64,000 bases of DNA from Thermophilibacter immobilis (GTDB lineage: Bacteria; Actinomycetota; Coriobacteriia; Coriobacteriales; Atopobiaceae). The translations under genes and the position numbers were made by a program. The DNA lies in assembly GCF_015277515.1 (NCBI RefSeq), contig NZ_CP063767.1:1178001-1242000 (forward strand), read 5' to 3'. The notes beneath the pieces are model-generated. The model saw only the letters and a program-made list of their open reading frames with translations. It was not told the DNA's origin and ran no database searches. Positions 1 through 9,310 of the stretch are shown here, piece after piece. Position 1 is the stretch's first letter, and each line of letters starts with the position of its first letter.

Positions 1-915
1 GGGGTCGGCCGCGCACCAGTCGACGCGCTCGCAGGCGGCCTCCCAGCGATCCGGGTAGCTGAGGGCGTACTGGATGGGGGCGCGCATGTCCGAGCCGCCG
101 AGCTGGGCCTTCACGATCCCATCGACGAACTCCACCATCGAGTGGATTCTGCTCTGCTGGTGCACGAGGACGCGTATGCGGTCGATGGGCTGCTGGAAGA
201 GGTGGTGGGCCTCGATGACCTCGAGCCCCTTGTTCATGAGGGTCGCCGAGTCCACCGTAATCTTGGCGCCCATCCTCCACGTGGGGTGCGCCAGGGCCTC
301 GGCGACGCTCACGCCGGCGAGCTCAGCGCGGACGCGCCCGTAGAACGGCCCTCCCGAGCAGGTGAGCCAGATGCGGCTCACGTTCTGGGGGCTCTCCCCC
401 ACCAGACACTGGAAGATGGCGCTGTGCTCGGAGTCGACCGGCAGGAGCCTCCCCGGTCGGGCGAACGGCATGAGGAGGTCGCCCCCCACGACGATGGACT
501 CCTTGTTCGCGTAGGCGAGAACCTTGCCGGCGGCGAGCGCGGCGTAGCCGGCGTGGATGCCCGCGAAGCCTACGAGGGCGTTGACCACAACGTCGACGTC
601 GGGAAGCGAGGCGAGCGCGGTGGCGGCGGCGGGACCGGACGAGAGCACGCAGCCGGCGGGCAGCCCCTCGAGGGCGCCGTCGTGCGCGCGGGCGGGGTCG
701 GCCACCGCCACGTGCGCGCAGCCGAACTCGCGCGCGGAGGCGCAGAGCCTCTCGGTCGAGGACCTCACCGAGAGGGCGACCACGCGCAGTCGGTCGGCGT
801 GGCGGCGGCAGACGTCGAGCGTCTGGGAGCCGATCGAGCCCGAGCAGCCGAGAACGGCGACGCGCAGCGGGTAGGTGCGGGGGGAGCGAGGAGCGGTGTC
901 CTCGAAGATGGTCAC
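1..915 (-). CDS. dxr: 1-deoxy-D-xylulose 5-phosphate reductoisomerase, 3' end outside window
   Basis: DXR converts DXP to 2-C-methyl-D-erythritol 4-phosphate using NADPH and a divalent metal, the committed step of the MEP isoprenoid pathway. Translation from a GTG start gives an N-terminal Rossmann motif (VLGCSGSIGSQTLDV), then ANKESIVVGG, PVDSEHSAIFQCL and the catalytic-loop region with TCSGGPF, followed by HPTWRMGAKITVDSATLMNKGLE, all hallmarks of the family. 305 codons are visible of about 385-400 expected; the C-terminal domain lies beyond base 1. The GTG overlaps the stop of cdsA as GTGA, so the two are probably translationally coupled. Placed last in the pyrH-frr-uppS-cdsA-dxr series, it supplies precursors for the undecaprenyl diphosphate made by uppS. 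Confidence 0.95.
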   Translation of the reverse strand, partial: MTIFEDTAPRSPRTYPLRVAVLGCSGSIGSQTLDVCRRHADRLRVVALSVRSSTERLCASAREFGCAHVAVADPARAHDGALEGLPAGCVLSSGPAAATALASLPDVDVVVNALVGFAGIHAGYAALAAGKVLAYANKESIVVGGDLLMPFARPGRLLPVDSEHSAIFQCLVGESPQNVSRIWLTCSGGPFYGRVRAELAGVSVAEALAHPTWRMGAKITVDSATLMNKGLEVIEAHHLFQQPIDRIRVLVHQQSRIHSMVEFVDGIVKAQLGGSDMRAPIQYALSYPDRWEAACERVDWCAADP

Positions 916-1862
916 AGAAGGACACCTCCGAACAGGAGCAGGAAGTAGGCGGTCATGCACCCGAAGAGCAGGGAGTCGGAGCGGTCGAGCAGGCCCCCGT
1001 GGCCCGGGAGCAGGTTGCCCGAGTCCTTGACGCCCACGCCGCGCTTGACGCGCGACTCGAAGAGGTCGCCTATCACGCCGGCAAGCCCCACGACGAGGCC
1101 AAAGACCATGCAGGTGGCGACGCCAAGCTCGGGCACGACGAAGGTGCCCAGAAGCGCCCAGATGGCGACGGAGCCCACGATGCCCCCCACGAGCCCCTCG
1201 ACGCTCTTGTGCGGCGAGATGCGCGGGGCGAGCTTGTGAGCGCCGATCGACGAGCCCACGAAGTAGGCCAGGGCATCGTTGGCCCAGATTGACAGCATAA
1301 CGCCCAGGGTGAGCAGCGCCCCGCCCAGGCCGGGGTCGGACACCCGCAGCAAGACGACGCTCGAGAAGGCGAGCGAGGTGTACAGGGGTCCGAAGGCCGT
1401 GACCGCGACGTCGGCGATGCTCGCGCGCGGGTTGAAGACGAACCAGATCGCGCAGCCCATGAGCAGCACAAAGACGACGAGCGTCAGGGCGAGAAGGCCG
1501 CGCACGCGCGCCGCCACGGGGAAGAGCAGGGCCGCGGCCAGACCGAGGGTCTCGTTGGGCATGCGCCCGCCCAGCCGGCAGACGCGGAAGAACTCGGAGC
1601 AGCACAGCCACGCCTCGGCGACGATGAGCAGGGTCGTCATCCAGGGGCCCGCGAACAGGCACGCGAGCGTCGCGACCGCGTAGATGACCCCCGAGGTCGT
1701 GCGCGTGAGGAGCTTCTCGGCGGTGCCGCGCACCTTCTGCGCGGGAAGGCTCCCCTCGCTCCTGCGGTCCTCCTTGGAGGCGCGCCGCGCCTCGAGGCGG
1801 TCGATCTGTCGGTCGAGGCCCGCCCCCGAGACGGGGCCCTCGTCCTCGCGGCGCTTGGTCAC
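912..1862 (-). CDS. cdsA: phosphatidate cytidylyltransferase
   Basis: Makes CDP-diacylglycerol from CTP and phosphatidic acid in the cytoplasmic membrane, the branch point to all phospholipids. The protein is 316 residues with several hydrophobic segments from about residue 55 onward. The C-terminal CDP-alcohol signature is clear: SRVKRGVGVKDSGNLLPGH followed by GGLLDRSD. The first ~50 residues are charged (many R/E/K) and form a cytosolic extension longer than in typical CdsA. The GTG start overlaps the uppS stop by 4 nt (GTGA), and its own stop overlaps the dxr start in the same way. Confidence 0.95.
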   Translation of the reverse strand: MTKRREDEGPVSGAGLDRQIDRLEARRASKEDRRSEGSLPAQKVRGTAEKLLTRTTSGVIYAVATLACLFAGPWMTTLLIVAEAWLCCSEFFRVCRLGGRMPNETLGLAAALLFPVAARVRGLLALTLVVFVLLMGCAIWFVFNPRASIADVAVTAFGPLYTSLAFSSVVLLRVSDPGLGGALLTLGVMLSIWANDALAYFVGSSIGAHKLAPRISPHKSVEGLVGGIVGSVAIWALLGTFVVPELGVATCMVFGLVVGLAGVIGDLFESRVKRGVGVKDSGNLLPGHGGLLDRSDSLLFGCMTAYFLLLFGGVLL

Positions 1863-2644
1863 GAGCCCACCACTCCCCCGAAGCGCCGCGCGCGCCCCTG
1901 GTAGGACGCCACGGCGCGCAGGAGATCCCAGCGCGAGAAATCGGGCCAGAGCGTGTCCGTGACGTAGAACTCGGTGTAGGCGAGCTGCCAGAGCAGGTAG
2001 TTCGAGAGCCTGAGCTCGCCGGAGGTCCTGACGAGCAGATCGGGGTCGGGCAGGCCCCTCGTGTAGAGGCGCTCTGCGAGCGCGGACTCGTCCACCTGGT
2101 CGGGCGAGAGGGTCCCCGCCCGGACCTCCCGCGCGATCTGGCGCGCCGCGCGGGCAATCTCGGCGCGCGAGCCGTAGTTGACGGCGAGCGCGAAGGTCAT
2201 GCCCGTGTGGTCTCGGGTCGCGTCGAGGCCGCTCTGGAAGACGCGGCGCGTCTTGTCGGGAAGCCCGTCGAGGTCCCCCAGGAAGCGCAGGCGCACGTTC
2301 TCCTGGTGAAAGAGGGGCAGCTCGTTCACGAGCGTCGTCGCGAAGAGGTGCATGAGGAGATCAACCTCGCGCTGGGGCCGCCGCCAGTTCTCGGTGGAGA
2401 AGGCGTAGACCGACAAGACGTCGAGGCCCAGGCGAACGCTCGTCGTGACGGCCTCGCGCAGGGAGTCGACGCCGGCCACGTGGCCGCGCGAGCGGTCGAG
2501 GCCGCGCGCGGTCGCCCAGCGGCCGTTGCCGTCCATGATGACGGAGACGTGGGAGGGAATGCGGTCGAGGTCCACGTCCTCAAGGCGGATATCGGAGGGT
2601 GCCTCGGCGTAGTACTCCCGTAGCTTGTCAAGATCGGGCAGCAC
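1859..2644 (-). CDS. uppS: isoprenyl (undecaprenyl) diphosphate synthase
   Basis: Cis-prenyltransferase condensing isopentenyl diphosphate onto farnesyl diphosphate to make the C55 carrier lipid for peptidoglycan and wall polymers. Visible family motifs are VSVIMDGNGRWA near residue 35 (catalytic Asp), the AFSTENWRRP block, and LLVRTSGELRLSNYLLWQ followed by YVTDTLWPDF near the C-terminus. The length of 261 residues is normal. The GTG start abuts the frr stop with no gap. It is the cytosolic step between the MEP pathway (dxr) and wall synthesis. Confidence 0.95.
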   Translation of the reverse strand: MLPDLDKLREYYAEAPSDIRLEDVDLDRIPSHVSVIMDGNGRWATARGLDRSRGHVAGVDSLREAVTTSVRLGLDVLSVYAFSTENWRRPQREVDLLMHLFATTLVNELPLFHQENVRLRFLGDLDGLPDKTRRVFQSGLDATRDHTGMTFALAVNYGSRAEIARAARQIAREVRAGTLSPDQVDESALAERLYTRGLPDPDLLVRTSGELRLSNYLLWQLAYTEFYVTDTLWPDFSRWDLLRAVASYQGRARRFGGVVGS

Positions 2645-3190
2645 CTAGATCTCCATGACCTCGGCCGTCTTGGCCTTGAGGAGCTCGTCGATCAGGGCGA
2701 CGTGGGAGTCGGTCAGCTTCTGGATGGCCTTCTTCTCGCGCGTCTGCACGTCCTCGGGCAGCTCCTCGTCGCGCTCCACCTTGCCGTTCGCCTCGCGGCG
2801 GACGTTGCGCACGGCGACGCGGCCCTCCTCGGCCATCTGGCTGCACTCCTTGGCGAGCTCGCGGCGACGCTCCTCGGTGGGCTTGGGGAAGGGCAGGCGG
2901 ATGCAGGCGCCGTCGTTGGAGGGCGTGATGCCGAGGTCGGAGGTCTCAATGGCCTTCTCGATCGCCTTGAGGGAGGTCTTGTCCCACGGCTCGACGACGA
3001 GCATGGAGGCCTCGGGGACCTTCACGCCCGCGAGCTGGGTGACGGGGGTGGGCTGGCCGTAGTAGTCGACCCTGATGGAGTCGAGGATGTGCGGGTTTGC
3101 GCGCCCCGTGCGCACGCGGGAGAAGTTGGCCTTGAGGGCCTCGATGCACTTGTCCATCGACTTGCTTGCGTTGTCCGTGTACTGGCTCAT
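2645..3190 (-). CDS. frr: ribosome recycling factor
   Basis: Splits post-termination ribosomes together with EF-G. The 181-residue product is the usual length and carries the RRF signatures [12 protein letters not shown] and [14 protein letters not shown] in the first 60 residues, then the long helical C-terminal part rich in E, K and R. Its ATG overlaps the pyrH stop as ATGA, so it is probably translated together with pyrH, as in many bacteria where pyrH-frr is a conserved pair. Confidence 0.96.
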   Translation of the reverse strand: MSQYTDNASKSMDKCIEALKANFSRVRTGRANPHILDSIRVDYYGQPTPVTQLAGVKVPEASMLVVEPWDKTSLKAIEKAIETSDLGITPSNDGACIRLPFPKPTEERRRELAKECSQMAEEGRVAVRNVRREANGKVERDEELPEDVQTREKKAIQKLTDSHVALIDELLKAKTAEVMEI

Positions 3191-3915
3191 TGTTCGTCCT
3201 CCTCGACGACGGTGGTTCCCACGCTCTCACCGCAGATGGCCTTCATGAAGACGCCCGGGTGGTTGATGTCGAACACCATGATGGGCATCTTGTTGTCATG
3301 GCACAGGGCCGTCGACGTGGAGTCCATGACCTTGAGGTCGCGGCGCAGGACCTCGCGATAGGTGATGGTGTCGAAGCGTACGGCGTCCGGGTGCGTCTTG
3401 GGGTCTGCGTCGTAGATGCCGTCGACGTTGGTGGCCTTCATGAGGACCTCGGCGTTGACCTCGCACGCGCGCAGGGCGGCCGCCGTGTCGGTCGTGAAGT
3501 AGGGGTTGCCGGTCCCGGCCGCGAAGATCGTGACGCGGCCCTTCTCGAGGTGGCGGATGGCGCGGCGACGGATGTAGGGCTCGGCGATCTGGCGCATCTC
3601 GATGGCGCTCATGACGCGGCAGTCCATGCCGTTGCGCTCGAAGCAATCTTGCAAGGACAGGGAGTTGATGACCGTCGCGAGCATGCCCATGTTGTCGCCC
3701 TGGGCGCGGTCCATGCCCGCCGCGGCACCCGACAGGCCACGAAAGATGTTGCCGCCGCCCACGACGATGGCGACCTGCGTGCCGGCCTCGTAGACGGGAC
3801 GTATCTCCTCGGCGAGCCGCTGGGGGACCGCGGGGTCGATGCCAAAGGACTGGCCTCCCATCAAGGCCTCGCCGGAGAGCTTGAGCAGCACGCGCTTGTA
3901 CCTGATGTCAGACAA
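3187..3915 (-). CDS. pyrH: UMP kinase
   Basis: Hexameric bacterial UMP kinase, making UDP for pyrimidine nucleotides. The amino-acid-kinase fold is shown by [15 protein letters not shown] at the N-terminus, [11 protein letters not shown], the [15 protein letters not shown] loop and [11 protein letters not shown] longer open frame runs upstream to 4032, but a TTG at 3915 is preceded by GGAGG at a 5-nt spacing and gives the normal 242-residue length, so I chose it; a GTG four codons upstream overlaps that ribosome site. A weak -10 (TAGAAT, 3971-3976) lies ~50 nt upstream, but I see no matching -35. Confidence 0.93.
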   Translation of the reverse strand: MSDIRYKRVLLKLSGEALMGGQSFGIDPAVPQRLAEEIRPVYEAGTQVAIVVGGGNIFRGLSGAAAGMDRAQGDNMGMLATVINSLSLQDCFERNGMDCRVMSAIEMRQIAEPYIRRRAIRHLEKGRVTIFAAGTGNPYFTTDTAAALRACEVNAEVLMKATNVDGIYDADPKTHPDAVRFDTITYREVLRRDLKVMDSTSTALCHDNKMPIMVFDINHPGVFMKAICGESVGTTVVEEDEQ

Positions 3916-4035
3916 GCCAACCTCCACTCGATTGTCTGAGTCGCGCACACGCGGCTCGATCCACCCAACGATTCTACCAGAGCCCACCCGGCCTTCCCAC
4001 CCGACGCGGGCGAGCGTGGTAAGCGTGCACACAAA

Positions 4036-4065
4036 GGGGGCCGGCGAAGCGCTTCGCCGGCCCCC
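4036..4065 (-). terminator. GC-rich hairpin after tsf
   Basis: A perfect 15-bp inverted repeat (GGGGGCCGGCGAAGC and its complement) begins 20 nt after the tsf stop. On the minus strand it is followed only by TTTGTGT, so the U-tract is weak. It probably marks the end of rpsB-tsf and separates it from pyrH. Confidence 0.6.
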
Positions 4066-4085
4066 GGACGTGCCTGGACCAAAAG

Positions 4086-4961
4086 CTACTCGGCGTCGCC
4101 GAAGGTGTAGCGCACGAAGCTCATGACCTCGACCTGGCCGCCGAGGGTCTTGGAGACCTTCTGGGCGAGCTGGGAGATGGTAAGGGAGCCATCCTTGACG
4201 AACTCCTGCTCGGTGAGGACGTTCTCCTTGAAGTACTTCTCGAGACGTCCCTGGGCCATGCGCTCCTGGATGGCCTCGGGCTTGCCGGACTCGGCGGCCT
4301 GAGCCTTGTAGATGGCAAGCTCGTGGTCGATGACGTCGGCGGGGACGTCATCGCGGCGCGCGGCGACGGGAGCCGCCGCGGCGACCTGCATGGCAACGTC
4401 ATGGGCGAAGGCCTTGAACTCCGCGGACGCGGCGAACGCGTCGTCGGAGAGCTTGAAGGCCACGAGGTCGGCGAGCTTGCCGCCCAGGTGGATGTAGCCG
4501 CCCAGGGCACCGTCCGCGGCGCTCACGCGCTGGAAGCGGGCGATCTTCATGTTCTCGCCGATGACGTGGATCATCTCGGTGAGCTCGTCGCCCACGGTGG
4601 CGCCGTTCATCGGACAGGCCTTGAGGGCCTCGACGTCGGCGGGGTCGCTCGTGGCGACGACCTGCGCGAGCTCGGCGGCGAAGCCGGTGAACTTGGGGTT
4701 GGTGCCCACGAAGTCCGTCTCGCAGGTGAGCTCGAGGATCGCGCCGACCTTGGCGTCGTCGGAGACGTAGGTGGCGATGGTACCCTCGTTGGTGTCGCGG
4801 CCGGCGCGCTTGACGGCCTTGGCGACGCCCATGGTGCGCAGGATGTCGACGGCCTTCTCGATGTCGCCGTCCGCCTCGACAAGGGCCTTCTTGCACTCCA
4901 TCATCGGAGAGTCGGTCATCTCGCGGAGCTGCTTGACGAGCGCGGCAGTAACCTGTGCCAT
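4086..4961 (-). CDS. tsf: translation elongation factor Ts
   Basis: Nucleotide exchange factor for EF-Tu. The N-terminal UBA-like region ([20 protein letters not shown]) and the core signature ([15 protein letters not shown]) are both present, and the C-terminal dimerisation part is complete at 291 residues. It lies 31 nt after rpsB in the conserved rpsB-tsf operon, with a clear AGGAG-type site upstream of the ATG. Confidence 0.97.
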   Translation of the reverse strand: MAQVTAALVKQLREMTDSPMMECKKALVEADGDIEKAVDILRTMGVAKAVKRAGRDTNEGTIATYVSDDAKVGAILELTCETDFVGTNPKFTGFAAELAQVVATSDPADVEALKACPMNGATVGDELTEMIHVIGENMKIARFQRVSAADGALGGYIHLGGKLADLVAFKLSDDAFAASAEFKAFAHDVAMQVAAAAPVAARRDDVPADVIDHELAIYKAQAAESGKPEAIQERMAQGRLEKYFKENVLTEQEFVKDGSLTISQLAQKVSKTLGGQVEVMSFVRYTFGDAE

Positions 4962-4992
4962 TTGTGCTTCTCCTTTGCTTCTTAGGGGGTAA

Positions 4993-5799
4993 CTACTCGG
5001 CCGCGGGGGCGGGAGCTGCCTCGGGAGCGGGAGCCGCCGCAGGGGCGGGCGCCTCGGCGACGGGAGCCTCGGAGGCGGGCGCGGCGGGGGTGGCCATCTC
5101 CTCGGCGGTGATCTGCTCCTTGCCGGTGCCAGCCAGGACCGCGTCGGCGGCGAGCTCGCACATCAGCGAGACGGAGCGGATGGCGTCATCGTTGGCGGGG
5201 ACGCCGTAGTCGATGACGTCGGGGTCGGAGTTGGTGTCGAGCAGGCCCACGACGGGGATGTGCAGGCGGTTTGCCTCGCGTACGCCGATCTCCTCGCGCT
5301 TGGTGTCGACGACGAAGATGGCCTGCGGAAGCGCGGTCATGTCGCGGACGCCGCCGAGGTTCTTCTGGAGCTTGTCGAGCTCCTTGCCGAGAAGCGCCTG
5401 CTCCTTCTTGGGCAGGGTGGCCATGCGACCGTCCTCGACCATGGCCTCGAGCTCCTCCATGCGCGTGATGCGGGAGCGCATGGTCACGAAGTTGGTGAGC
5501 ATGCCGCCGAGCCAGCGCTGGCTGATGTAGGGCATGCCGCAGCGCGCCGCCTGGGTCGCGATAGGCTCCTGCGCCTGCTTCTTGGTGCCAACGAACAGGA
5601 TGGTGCCGCCCTTGGCGGCGGTGTCCTTGAGGAAGGTGTAGGCCCTGTCGGCGCCCAGCATGGTCTGCTTGAGGTCGAGGATGTAGATCCCGTTGCGGTC
5701 GCCGAAGATGTAGGGCTTCATCTTGGGGTCCCAGCGACGGGTCTGGTGGCCGTAGTGGCAGCCGGCGTCGAGCAGGGTCTGGATGGTGATCTTAGCCAT
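4993..5799 (-). CDS. rpsB: 30S ribosomal protein S2
   Basis: Structural protein of the small subunit. The S2 motifs are plain: LLDAGCHYGHQTRRWDPKM at the N-terminus, VGTKKQAQEPIA, QRWLGGMLTNF and the VVGLLDTNSDPD block. The last ~33 residues form an Ala/Pro/Glu-rich low-complexity tail absent from compact S2 proteins; such tails occur in high-GC actinobacteria but their role is unknown to me. Transcribed from the promoter at 5959-5987 through an unusually long ~150-nt leader. Confidence 0.97.
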   Translation of the reverse strand: MAKITIQTLLDAGCHYGHQTRRWDPKMKPYIFGDRNGIYILDLKQTMLGADRAYTFLKDTAAKGGTILFVGTKKQAQEPIATQAARCGMPYISQRWLGGMLTNFVTMRSRITRMEELEAMVEDGRMATLPKKEQALLGKELDKLQKNLGGVRDMTALPQAIFVVDTKREEIGVREANRLHIPVVGLLDTNSDPDVIDYGVPANDDAIRSVSLMCELAADAVLAGTGKEQITAEEMATPAAPASEAPVAEAPAPAAAPAPEAAPAPAAE

Positions 5800-5952
5800 G
5801 GTAACCTCCTGTGGTTGGTCCTCCGCGTGAGGTCATCCCCGAGACGCCACCCGGGACCTGGCTGTTAGTCCCGAGCACCACGGCGGGCGGGTCGTCACGC
5901 GTGCGAAATGGTGCCGCGCTCGTGCGCGACACGTCGTGCCTCAGCACAACGG
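5800..5952 (-). promoter_or_regulatory. long 5' leader of rpsB-tsf
   Basis: If transcription starts about 7 nt after the -10 box, the rpsB mRNA carries ~150 untranslated nt. The leader is G+C-rich and ends in AGGAGGT just before the ATG. I did not identify a known riboswitch or leader family in it. Length and position fit an S2 autoregulatory leader, but that is inference from other bacteria. Confidence 0.45.
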
Positions 5953-5958
5953 GGGAAA

Positions 5959-5987
5959 AGTATACAGGCTCATCAGGGACTTGTCGA
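5959..5987 (-). promoter_or_regulatory. sigma-70-type promoter of rpsB-tsf
   Basis: On the minus strand, TCGACA (-35, 5982-5987) and TATACT (-10, 5959-5964) are separated by exactly 17 nt, in the gap between xerC and rpsB. This is one of the best matches to the consensus in the window. Confidence 0.75.
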
Positions 5988-6000
5988 GAAAAATGTGCTT

Positions 6001-6957
6001 CTACGAGCGTGGGTGCGCGCCGCGCGTGGCGTCCTTCAGGCGCTCGACGGACAGGTGGGTGTAGATCTGCGTCGTGGCGAGGCTCGCGTGGCCGAGCAGC
6101 TCCTGGACGCTCCTGAGGTCGGCTCCCCCCGTGAGGAGCTCGGTGGCAAAGGCGTGGCGCATCGCGTGCGGCGTGAGGGCGGGGTCGAGGCCGGCCTGGG
6201 CGACCCGACGCTCGAAGCGGGTGCGCAGGGCGTCCGCGGACATGGGGTTGCCGCGCGCCGAGAGGAACAGGGCGTCCGTGACCCGGCGCGCATGGGCCGC
6301 GAGCGCCGGGCGCGCCTCGTCAAGGTAGGCCCCCAGCGCGTCGAGCGCCGCCTCGTAGACGGGCACGATGCGCTCCTTGGAGCCCTTGCCGAAGAGCCGC
6401 ACCTGGGCCTGGGAGAAGTCCACGTCGCCGACGCGAAGCGCCGACGCCTCCGAGACACGCGCGCCCGTGGCGTAGAGCAGCTCGAGAAAGGCGCGGTCAC
6501 GCCGGCTCGCGGGGTCATCGGCCCCGCAGGTGGCGAGAAGGGCGCGCACCTCCTCGTCGGACATGGCCAGAGGCAGCACGCGCGGCGCCTTGGGGCTCGC
6601 AAGCGCCGAGACGGCCTCGCGCTCGCAGACCCCCTCGAGCACCATCCACCGGTAGAGGCCGCGCAGGGCGCTGAGGTGGCGGTCGACCGTGCGCGCGCAG
6701 TAGCCGGCGCGGGAGAGCTCGGCGAGGTAGCGCCTGAGGTCTCGATGGGTGATGGAGAGGGGCCTCACGCCCTCGCGGCGCACCCAGTCGGAAAAAGCGC
6801 CCAGGTCCGAGCGATAGGCGCGCACGGTGTTGTCCGAGAGGTTGCGGGCCACGCCGAGGTGGCGGCAGAATCGCTCCGCGCTTTGGTCGAGAAGGTCGGC
6901 CTCGTCCGCGCGCCCGCGCGCCTCCGCGGTCGGCTCGACGGGGTCTGAGGCGCCCAT
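6001..6957 (-). CDS. xerC: tyrosine recombinase XerC/CodV type
   Basis: Site-specific tyrosine recombinase, probably resolving chromosome dimers at dif. The N-terminal SAM-like core-binding domain spans roughly residues 20-115 and the catalytic domain 135-310. All catalytic residues are visible: Arg in ATGARVSEA, Lys in FGKGSKER, the HAMRHAFAT box, His in [10 protein letters not shown] and the nucleophile Tyr in QIYTHLS. It follows trmFO by 3 nt, matching the trmFO-codV order of Bacillus, which argues for a housekeeping Xer protein rather than a mobile-element integrase. The 318-residue length is normal. Confidence 0.88.
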   Translation of the reverse strand: MGASDPVEPTAEARGRADEADLLDQSAERFCRHLGVARNLSDNTVRAYRSDLGAFSDWVRREGVRPLSITHRDLRRYLAELSRAGYCARTVDRHLSALRGLYRWMVLEGVCEREAVSALASPKAPRVLPLAMSDEEVRALLATCGADDPASRRDRAFLELLYATGARVSEASALRVGDVDFSQAQVRLFGKGSKERIVPVYEAALDALGAYLDEARPALAAHARRVTDALFLSARGNPMSADALRTRFERRVAQAGLDPALTPHAMRHAFATELLTGGADLRSVQELLGHASLATTQIYTHLSVERLKDATRGAHPRS

Positions 6958-6960
6958 GCG

Positions 6961-8301
6961 CTAAGCCTCCCGCGAGCCGGCGTCCCCGAAGAGGTCGGGG
7001 CGCGCGGCGAGGTAGGCGTCGAAGTCCGCGCGGGCGCGCTCGGCCAGGGCGTGGCGTTTCTCGGCCTTGTTGCGCGGCGGGTCGGCCAGCGGCGCAAAGA
7101 GCCCGAAGTTCACGTGCATGGGCTGGTAGTCCACCGTCTGGGGGTCGGTCGCGTAGGCAACCAGAGACCCAAGGGCCCCGGTGCGGGGAAGGTCCACGGG
7201 GGCCTGCCCCGAAAGCGCCGCGTAGGTGTTGAGCGCCGCGAGGAGCCCCGACGCGATGGCCTCGACGTAGCCCTCGGTCCCCGTGATCTGGCCGGCCAGG
7301 CGCGTGCTCGTGCCGGGCACGGCGAAGGTGCGGTCGAGCGCGCGCGGCGCGTCGACGAAGGAGTTGCGGTGCATGACGCCATAGCGCAGGAAGTCCGCCT
7401 GACCGAGGCCGGCGATCATGCGAAAGACGCGCCGCTGCTCGGGCCAGGTGAGGTTGGTCTGGAACCCCACGAGGTTGTAGGCCGTCCGCGCCTCGTTCTC
7501 GGCGCGCAGCTGGACGGCGGCCCAGGGCCTGCGCCCCGTGCGCGGGTCCGTGAGCCCCACGGGCTTGAGCGCCCCGAAGCGCAGGGAGTCGTGGCCCGTG
7601 CGCGCGACCTCCTCGACGGGCTGGCAGGCGCAGAAGAGATCGGACTGCTCGAAGTCGCGGGCGAGGACGCGCTCGGCCGAGACGAGCGCGTCCACGAAGG
7701 CGTCGTACTCGTCCCTGTTCAGGGGGCAGTTGAGGTAGTCGCCCGTCGACTGTTCCTCGTAGCGCGACTGGGAGAAGGCGACCTCCCGGTCGATCGAGTC
7801 CGCGTCCACGATGGGGGCGGCGGCGTCGAAGAAGCTCATGCGGGACCCGCCCAGGACGGCCGAAACGGCGTCGAAGAGCGCCTCTGAGCACAGCGGCCCC
7901 GCTGCGATGACCGAGGGGCCCTCCGGGAGGCGCGTGACCTCCTTGCGGACGACCTCGATCAGGGGGCTCGCCTCGACGCGCTCGCCCACCAGCCGCGAGA
8001 AGGCGGCCCGGTCGACGGCGAGGGCCCCTCCCGCCGGAACGGACGCCTGACGTGCGCACCCCAGAAGCTCGCTGCCCATCCGGTCGAGCTCACGCTTGAG
8101 GAGCCCCGCCGCGACGTCGGGCTTGGTCGACTTGAGGGAGTTGGAGCACACGAGCTCGGCGAAGCCGGCGGTGTGGTGCGCGGGCGAGGCATGGGTCGGC
8201 CGTTGCTCGTACAGGCGCACCCCCACGCCCCTTCTCGCCAGCTGCAGGGCGCACTCGCACCCCGCGAGCCCCGCCCCGACGACCGTCACGCGCTGCCCCA
8301 T
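6961..8301 (-). CDS. trmFO: methylenetetrahydrofolate-tRNA-(uracil-54-C5)-methyltransferase
   Basis: Folate- and FAD-dependent enzyme that makes 5-methyluridine at position 54 of tRNA. The N-terminus carries the dinucleotide motif VTVVGAGLAGCECALQLA, then TAGFAELVCSNSLKS and later GVMHRNSFVDAP and GQITGTEGYVEA, which are TrmFO/Gid signatures. An open frame runs further upstream, but the ATG at 8301 is preceded by GGGGAG at 7 nt and gives 446 residues, the family length. It sits between dprA and xerC as in Firmicutes. Confidence 0.94.
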   Translation of the reverse strand: MGQRVTVVGAGLAGCECALQLARRGVGVRLYEQRPTHASPAHHTAGFAELVCSNSLKSTKPDVAAGLLKRELDRMGSELLGCARQASVPAGGALAVDRAAFSRLVGERVEASPLIEVVRKEVTRLPEGPSVIAAGPLCSEALFDAVSAVLGGSRMSFFDAAAPIVDADSIDREVAFSQSRYEEQSTGDYLNCPLNRDEYDAFVDALVSAERVLARDFEQSDLFCACQPVEEVARTGHDSLRFGALKPVGLTDPRTGRRPWAAVQLRAENEARTAYNLVGFQTNLTWPEQRRVFRMIAGLGQADFLRYGVMHRNSFVDAPRALDRTFAVPGTSTRLAGQITGTEGYVEAIASGLLAALNTYAALSGQAPVDLPRTGALGSLVAYATDPQTVDYQPMHVNFGLFAPLADPPRNKAEKRHALAERARADFDAYLAARPDLFGDAGSREA

Positions 8302-8389
8302 GTGTCGTCTCCCCTCGCGTCGCGAGCGTGCCCCTCTCGCTCCCTTGCCCACCCACCTTAGCATGAAGCCGACGCGCGCTCGCGCAGGC

Positions 8390-9298
8390 TCAGGGCGAGC
8401 CCTCCCACGCGCGCCCACTCTCGAGGAGAAAGGCACGCGTGGGGGCGTACCTGCCGTCCGGCAGGCGCTCCACGATCCCGGAGGCCTCGTAGTCCGTGAG
8501 GGTGCGGAGCAGCGTGAGGACCCCCTCGTTGAGGCGGGAGGCGAGCTCGTCGGGCCGCGCGGGGGAGGCCACCAGGGCCGCCATGACGGGACCCATGGGG
8601 GCGCGCTCTCCCGCGTGCGCGAAGCGGGCGACGCCGTAATCGAGCGAGATCGCGAGCTCGAGGGAGCGCTCGTCCACGATGACGCGCGCACCCTCCGAGG
8701 CCAGGCGGTTGGTCCCGCTCGAGGTGGGCGAGAAGATCGAGCCCGGCACGGCGTAGACGGTGCGGTCGAGCTCGAGGGCGGCGTCTGCGGTGGACATCGT
8801 GCCCGAGCGCATCCCGGCCTCGGTCACGACGAGCACCTGGGAGAGGGCCGCGATGAGGGCGTTTCTGCGCGGGAAGGTCCAGCGGCGCGGCCCCGCCCCC
8901 CAGGGCTCGGCGGACACCACCGCCCCGCCTGCGCGAACCGCGCCCGCGAAGACGTCCGCCGAGCTCGCGGGGTAGGTGACGTCGGCTCCGCAGCCCGAGA
9001 CGACGACGGTGGTCCCTCCCGCCGCGAGCGCCGCGCGCCCGGCGGCGCAGTCGCAGCCCATCGCCCCGCCCGAGACGACGGTGACGCCGCACTCGGCCGC
9101 GACCCGCGCCGCCATCTCGGCCACCGCGAGCCCGTAGGGCGTGGCCCGCCGAGCCCCCACGATCGAGATGCAGGGCCCCTCGAGGGCCCCGGGGCTCCCG
9201 CGCCCGTAGAGCGACGCGGGAGGCGACGAGAGCTCCATGAGCGTGCTCGGGTAGCCTTCCTCCCCCGCGTCCAGCTTCCATCGCTCAGTCGACTCCAT
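8390..9298 (-). CDS. dprA: DNA-processing protein DprA
   Basis: Binds incoming single-stranded DNA and loads RecA in natural transformation; also kept in many non-competent bacteria. The Rossmann core is shown by SIVGARRATPYG, VVSGGAMGCDCAAG, the GGTTVVVSGCG strand-turn and the EAGMRSGTMSTADAA block around residues 45-200. The last ~70 residues resemble the winged-helix DprA C-terminal domain. The 302-residue length lacks the long N-terminal SAM region of some homologues. The gene lies 12 nt after comM, another competence-associated gene. Confidence 0.93.
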   Translation of the reverse strand: MESTERWKLDAGEEGYPSTLMELSSPPASLYGRGSPGALEGPCISIVGARRATPYGLAVAEMAARVAAECGVTVVSGGAMGCDCAAGRAALAAGGTTVVVSGCGADVTYPASSADVFAGAVRAGGAVVSAEPWGAGPRRWTFPRRNALIAALSQVLVVTEAGMRSGTMSTADAALELDRTVYAVPGSIFSPTSSGTNRLASEGARVIVDERSLELAISLDYGVARFAHAGERAPMGPVMAALVASPARPDELASRLNEGVLTLLRTLTDYEASGIVERLPDGRYAPTRAFLLESGRAWEGSP

Positions 9299-9310
9299 GC
9301 TCTTCTCCTC

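Noticed and set aside
3916-4032. Longer N-terminus for PyrH (39 extra codons)
   Set aside because: The extension has no ribosome site and covers the promoter-like region, and a TTG with GGAGG gives the standard protein.
6001-6957. Tyrosine recombinase considered as an integrase marking a mobile element
   Set aside because: It is 3 nt from trmFO in the conserved trmFO-xerC-rpsB neighbourhood, of Xer size, with no attachment repeats or foreign cargo.
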